A DNA stretch of 64,000 nt from Phallus indusiatus (lineage: Eukaryota; Basidiomycota; Agaricomycetes; Phallales; Phallaceae): NCBI GenBank assembly GCA_027605045.1, contig JAQFWX010000029.1:62001-126000 (forward strand). Direction: 5' to 3'. Shown piece by piece: positions 58,985-64,000 of this stretch. Under the pieces are notes generated by a model. That model saw only the letters and a program-made list of their open reading frames with translations, did no database searches and was not told the DNA's origin. The stretch's first letter is position 1. The number at the start of each line of letters is the position of its first letter. The position numbers were made by a program, and so were the translations under genes.

Positions 58985-59840
58985 CTTTCAGTTCTGCATT
59001 CGGCTCATCAAGTAGTATTGGTTGGTGTATGAATGCCTGAAAAGCCTCCACTTCATTTCCCAATGCATTCCGAAAGATGACTGATGTGCGCGATATCAGG
59101 AGAGAACGGGATCGTGAGGGAACCAGTATAGGTGTAGTGAGTAAAATAGTAGAGAGAAATGGTTCGTGTAATGAGTAAAGGACGAATATAAGGGGTTTTC
59201 GGTCGTAGTTCGTGATAATCGTAAGAAATAGTAATGGGGCGTAAAACGATGGTATTTTGTGAGTCAAAATACTCGTCTTTTATATACAGGAAAACCCGAG
59301 AGAGAACGGACTCTAGGATTTTTGGGTAAGGGGATAAAGGGCGAAAAACTAAGAAGAGCTCGAAAGCGAGCTCGTTGTCAGACGGACTCTGAGGGGAAGG
59401 TGAAGTTATTTTTGTTTGAGAAAGGGGGAAAGCGATGACTTTTGAACTGTTGCTGAGGATCACTCAGCTTTTAAATTGTCTGCGGCTGCCGCATATACGT
59501 CGCGAGAGTCTAGTGTGGCTAGTTGCTCCGAGTCGGACTGATATGCTCCTCTTTCCTCGACTATCCTTTGCGCTTCGTTTGTTCTCGAATTTCCCTTTTT
59601 GCTCAATTCTCCGTGTATCTCGTTCTCTCTCTCAACAATGACATGTTTCAAAAATTGCCCGTCGAATTTCAGAGTAATAATACTGCTACAAATTCGAGAT
59701 TAAATAGAGTCGTCGTTTTATCAGCAAGATAGACGTTGTGAAAGAGAACTGAAATCAAGGAAATACTAATGACGGAAGCTAGGAAAACGAAATATGATCG
59801 AAGATGAAGGAAAAATAGAAATGAAAGATAGAAAACTAAT
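58985..59840. repeat. Dispersed repeat R2, copy c (split by a solo LTR)
   Basis: Bases 58985-59081 and 59643-59840 together correspond to the continuous R2 copy at 51383-51670. The gap is the solo LTR at 59082-59637. The match extends over AATACTAATGACGGAAGC and the purine-rich tail (GATGAAGGA...GAAAGATAGAAA). Confidence 0.7.
59082..59637 (-). mobile_element. Solo LTR, 556 bp, with 5-bp target-site duplication ATGAC
   Basis: The insertion splits repeat R2 and is flanked by ATGAC at 59077-59081 and 59638-59642. The unsplit copy has a single ATGTC at that place. On the minus strand the element begins TGTTGAGAGAGAG and ends CGCACATCA (TG...CA). A minus-strand TATATAAAAG (about 59,277-59,286) could be its promoter. 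No internal region, so it is a solo LTR, probably of a Ty1/copia or Ty3/gypsy element; which one is not clear. Confidence 0.8.
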
Positions 59841-59862
59841 GTTTTCTCCACCATCATGTGCC

Positions 59863-59904
59863 CCATCTTGTGAACCATCTTGTGCCCCATCTTGCGTCCC
59901 ATCT
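59863..59904. repeat. 12-bp tandem repeat
   Basis: About four imperfect copies of CTTGTGCCCCAT. It lies between the end of R2 and the start of duplication copy B. Confidence 0.6.
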
Positions 59905-59930
59905 AAGTGTCTTCCTTTCTTTCTTCCAAC

Positions 59931-60010
59931 AGGCACCATGGGCCGTCACTTCTGCAACAGTATTTTTCGATGTATTTGTGTTTATGACCGCCTATGTGAG
60001 CACGAAGGTT
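59931..60010 (-). pseudogene. Cys-family protein, copy v (truncated)
   Basis: The minus strand reads AHIGGHKHKYIEKYCC, then RSDGPWCLLEERKEDT and stop. This matches copy ii up to W-C and then runs into unrelated sequence at the left edge of duplication copy B (~59931). The C-x2-C half is missing. Confidence 0.6.
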
Positions 60011-61344
60011 CATAAATTTTGTGAGAAATTCATTGCAGGACACAAAAAGCACAAAGAACACGAACGAGCTCTTGCACATAGCATGTATGTTTTAATGCGT
60101 TGGTAGCACATTTCGCACGAAAATACTGAGATCTGCTATGTGCATGGGTGTATCACGAATGGGTAATGTGGCTCACCAGTTGTACGACAAGCTTAACTTA
60201 ACTCATATGAGTATATGCGTCATTAGACGAATAAATTCACGTACTACACCCCAAGAACCAAGGTTGAGACGGCTTTAGAGCCTTGATGAGGAAAATATAA
60301 TGAATGTTGCGTTTATGTTTGTAGCGAAAGTGGTAGTTGTAGCAATGTCCTAACGTCGTGGTGATGGTGCAGTGGTGAGATGTGATTTGTTTTGCTGCGC
60401 GTGTCCAAACGTTACGGAAGTGTTCTTATATGAGTTACTCCTGTATATAGTATTAGTCATGGCGCTTATAGTCTACACCTTCGTGTCCGCTACTTCAAGC
60501 TTCATCGTCCTGGGATTCCAACAGTTCTGATACTGACAAGCAGCGTCTGCAGCCACCCATAGTTTCGACGTTCGTACATATCTGCACCCTTGGCCCTTCT
60601 GGCAAATTATTTCCCTTTACGGTATTCGGGTTGAACGTTTCCCCAAACGCCTTCTTTAGACGTCAGTTTTCCACGTTCATATGAAATAGCATTCATCGTC
60701 GGCGGATGCCATCATGCCAGACAACTTATTCAGAAAACACTATCACATGTTGACTCGTTCTCATGCATGTATCTCCTGTGACACTTCAAGTTGACTGACT
60801 CGGATGCCAGCGAAGCAAGTTGTCGTTGACAAGAGTACTCACTGCAGAATTAGACTTTAAATTGGAAACCCCGGGCCCTACAGACTTTCTTGGTATTGTA
60901 TTCGTTTCGACGCTATCCGCTTCGGCAAGGTTTCAAGATGGGGGAGGGGATGCTCGTCAGAGCTAAAACTCAGATTATTGATATGAGTTTGCGCGTCCAC
61001 CCTAACTATCCAAACTGATTATATCGCTGAACAAACTTCGGTTTGTTAAATGCCAGGAGAACACTCGTGTCTAAGCACTGGCACGTCCTTCGTTATCACG
61101 TCTCAGCGAATACTTCTGTTCAGTGTTCAAATGTTTCACATCAAAGACCACCCAACTTACCTGTGTAATGTGGGTAAATACCGGCAAAATTTGAATAGAG
61201 AAATCAGAGATATGATTGGCGTAAAGCCGCAGTTGGATGCATATAAATAATGCCCTACGCCCGATGCCGCTGGTGACGACGTGGTTGGTATTTTGAATTT
61301 TCTCGCGGATATTTCGTGAAATTCTATGTTCACTCAGGTGACAA

Positions 61345-61567
61345 GCACAAGTATACCGTTGAAAGATAAGATATTGTTGTCAGGACACCGGAATTTGGTG
61401 CCAAACTGATCCTGAGGACGATAAATCGTGGGTTAGCGGCGTGCATGTCATCTGTAAAGAGTGTAACAAGACGTCTATACATGAATCAAACGTTACTGGA
61501 GGCGTTGGAGGAGTGGCAGCTGGGGGAGGAGCAGCCTCTGTAGTCCACCTTACTATGCGAGAGTAAA
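61345..61567 (+). pseudogene. Cys-family protein, copy iv (frame broken)
   Basis: The plus strand reads VHSGDKHKYT, then a 5-base duplication (AGATAAGATA) breaks the frame. It resumes YCCQDTGIWCQTDPEDD, then VHVICKECNKTSIHES and a Gly-rich stretch, stop near 61567. Unlike copy iii it keeps both cysteines of CC and the W-C. It pairs head-to-head with copy v. Confidence 0.55.
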
Positions 61568-62219
61568 TACGGTTATTTTTATATATACTGTATCTCAATA
61601 CCCACATTCTTTTATTATAAAAACACGCTCTTTTAGTTTTTTTTTTATCATATACTATAAAGATTATTTCCTTTGCTGTAATGGCTTGGCTGATGTACAT
61701 CTAATAGAAATTACATCATACTAAACTCAAACTTAAAACGTCTGTTCATTCACCAACTTCAGCAGCTCAATTATGAAAAGAAACGTTGACGTCATTTGTT
61801 TTGACAAACCGTAAATCGTACAAACTTTCCACTTCAAGGTATTGATACATACCAAAAGAAGAAAACCAATTTCAAGAATGCTATTTTGCAAATTCTTTCT
61901 ATAGAATCGTGACCTCCCGTACTACTTCGGATCTCCTCAAGGATGAGCGCCTGCCAACGGTCCTGTCTTTGACCAGAACATTAATGTGCGACTCTATTTA
62001 AATGAAAGCTGTTCTGTTGGGGTGGAAGGAGCGTTAGAAATGTAGGTCAAAAAGACCGTCCGCGTCATCGCCCAAACTTCCATAGCATGCGGCAAAGTGA
62101 GAACAGACGTGACCAAGTGTGACACCGCTTACATCATTGGCGAGTATAAAGCGACAGGGCTGACTCGACCTAAACTGAGCTCTCATATCCAGATATAAAA
62201 GATAATCAAAACCAGAACA

Positions 62220-64000
62220 ATGTCTCTTTCAGAACTTTCAACACCTTCTTTCGCAAGCCCCTCAGATAGCACAGTCTCGAGCCCCATGTCATCCCCACGC
62301 ACTCCACCGAATCTACACCAAAATACCATGCTCCCAGACACTAGATGGCTGGCGCAAAAGTTTGGAGGCACAAGTGTTGGCAAGTTTGCTGTAAAGATTG
62401 CAGAGACCATCATACCGTACGTCTTTCGTCATGTTTTCACAGAGCTAGCTGCATGTTTTCTTACAAAGTGCCGTTCAGAGCATATCTAGACCAATATCGT
62501 GTTGTCATCGTATGTTCAGCTCGGTCAGGCTCTACAAAAGCTCTGGGGACGACAAATCTGTTACTTCGCGCAGCAAGTGAAGCATTGAAACGAAATACTA
62601 CTACAAACGGTCATCAAACTCCGGAAACACCTGGGACGGCCACGCCCCCAAGTTTCAGTCAGGTATTCGGTCGTCCACAAGCGCAAGACGCATTCGGTCA
62701 ATACTCTCCTCCAAGTTCTCCCATATTCAACGGTGGCCGTCCTAGAGGCAATTCTTCACCACATCACAACTCCTCGTCTTCCTTTTCAATCTTTAATCCC
62801 AATTCGCCGTCATTGCCTTTCAATGCAACTGTCGACCTCCTGAAATCGGAGCATATCACCGCTGCCAAGCAATCTATCAACAACCCTGGTTTGCTTCGTG
62901 AGATAATTTGCGAGATTGAGCGCGACTGTGAAGGACTGCGGGCTTTTCTTTACGCTGCGCTGGTACGCCCAAATACATGCATGCGTTTATTCGGCACTCG
63001 TAATTGACCAGGCTCATTATTACTCCAGGTCATCGACGAAATCTCACCGAGATCAAGGGATAATATTATAGGCGTGGGCGAACGTCTGTCTTGCAAACTC
63101 ATGGCCGCGATTCTCAGAGACCGGGTAAATACCTCGTGTCATTGTTCTTTTTCCCAGGGGCGTCGTCGACTAAATTGGGGCACTTTATTGTAGGGTATCG
63201 ATTCTGAATTTGTTAGCCTTGAGAATATCATACCCGAGAATTTCGAGGACACGGACCACACGACATCTTCAAAAAACTGGGATATCGAAACACTAGATCA
63301 ATCCTTCTACGATCGTCTTTCTGTTCTTGTAGCTGATAGAATCAAACAATGTGAAAATCGTATACCCGTCGTAACAGGTAAAGGATCAATTCATGCAGAT
63401 ATATATATATATATATAGCAGCATTCCACTAATCTAATCAATTGTCTAGGCTTTTTCGGGCCCGTTCCCGGATCACTCTTACGACAAGTCGGCCGGGGAT
63501 ATACTGATCTTCTTTCAGCACTGCTTGCGGCCGGCCTGCAAGCTTCGGAGCTGCAAATCTGGAAAGAGGTAGATGGTGTATTCACGGCTGATCCGCGCAA
63601 AGTACCCACCGCTCGTCTAATACCAACAATATCTCCTGACGAAGCTGCGGAATTAACCTATTATGGAAGCGAGGTGGTTCATCCCTTCACGATGGAACAG
63701 GTACTGTGTTCTTTCCTTATCCGTGTCTTGTCATACGTGATTAATCGATGTTATCTCCAGGCTATTCGCAAAAGAATCCCTATAAGGATCAAGAACGTCG
63801 AAAACCCTACTGGGCGAGGAACCGTGATTCAACCAGAAACTGAAGGAGAAGTGCAAAATATAGATCTGGAGGCTATGATGCAATCGGGTGCTTCTCTTCC
63901 GACTCTACAAGCCGCAGCCATAGAACTCGAAGAGCTAGAGCGAAGGAAGCGATTACCGACCGCTGTCACGATTAAGGAGAATATCCTCGTCTTGAACATC
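62220..64000 (+). CDS. Aspartokinase (5' part; runs past window end)
   Basis: First enzyme of the threonine/methionine pathway, phosphorylating aspartate. The start at 62220 is followed by a Ser/Pro-rich leader and then WLAQKFGGTSVGKFAVKIAE (kinase N-motif). Exon 2 has VVIVCSARSGSTKALGTTNL and a fungal-specific low-complexity insert (SSPHHNSSSSFSIF). Later exons give GVGERLSCKLMAAILRD, then IPVVTGFFGPVPGSLLRQ, GRGYTDLLSALLAAGLQASE and LQIWKEVDGVFTADPRKVPT. ELTYYGSEVVHPF and RIPIRIKNVENPTGRGT complete the catalytic domain. The ACT regulatory region begins near AVTIKENILVLNI, where the window ends. Introns are ordinary; one (near 63,380-63,445) holds an (AT)n run. Intact as far as visible. Confidence 0.93.
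63398..63417. repeat. (AT)n microsatellite in an aspartokinase intron
   Basis: A run of about ten AT dinucleotides between the exons VVTG and FFGPVPG. Likely polymorphic in length. Confidence 0.7.

Larger units (their letters stand above)
59931..62350. repeat. Segmental duplication copy B (adjoins intact aspartokinase)
   Basis: Same-orientation counterpart of 53320-56950. It holds Cys-family copies v (minus) and iv (plus), shared anchor blocks, and the aspartokinase promoter and start, and continues into the complete gene. It lacks the ~620-base segment and the 230-base insertion seen in copy A. Confidence 0.85.

Overview
This is a 64 kb stretch of a fungal nuclear genome, almost certainly a basidiomycete (Agaricomycete-type). 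Genes carry many short GT-AG introns (often 50-70 bases). Several families present are typical of that group: a laccase, a DUF6533-type membrane protein, a DUF4336 protein, a C2-like/NACHT NLR-like gene, an F-box gene, and a G-alpha subunit with a DVGGSRS switch II. The DNA is moderately AT-rich. Gene structures below were assembled by hand from reading frames and splice signals, so exon edges are approximate.

Layout. (1) 1-8.5 kb: a P450 locus. A ~950-base direct repeat holds the 3' end of an orphan gene, the P450 promoter and the first ~205 bases of the P450. It occurs twice, at 1-958 and 5312-6244. Only the second copy continues into a complete P450 gene (6039-8485). Between the copies lie a decayed Helitron helicase fragment with a recognisable Helitron 3' end and a broken coding fragment. 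(2) 8.86-25 kb: a vacuolar M28 membrane protease (Pff1 type), a small TA-flanked MITE, a DUF6533 membrane protein, a monocarboxylate-type MFS transporter (minus), a secreted type-B carboxylesterase and a DUF4336 protein. (3) 26.7-41 kb, all on the minus strand: a divergent G-protein alpha subunit, a full-length PDR/CDR-type ABC transporter, a secreted S28 serine peptidase and a laccase. (4) 44-47.2 kb: a C2-like/NACHT gene followed by two tandem VHL-beta domains, with a frameshift after the NACHT region. (5) 47.9-62.2 kb: an accessory region rich in repeats. It holds a family of small C-C...W-C...C-x2-C proteins (one apparently good copy, several broken), a zinc-finger gene, an F-box gene, a Ty3/gypsy chromovirus remnant, a solo LTR with a target-site duplication, and dispersed repeats. 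(6) 62.2-64 kb: the 5' part of an aspartokinase gene, running off the window.

The most striking feature is that two unrelated genes, the P450 and the aspartokinase, show the same architecture. Each has a direct repeat of its upstream region plus the first coding bases, and the upstream copy is a promoter joined to a stub of the gene. In the aspartokinase case the stub is joined in reading order to DNA encoding the C-terminus of an F-box paralogue, which is itself cut by a gypsy LTR. Other points worth attention are the NACHT/VHL-beta arrangement, the zinc-ribbon-like family with divergent copies inside a segmental duplication, and a G-alpha subunit that lacks the catalytic glutamine and appears to need a 4-base microexon.
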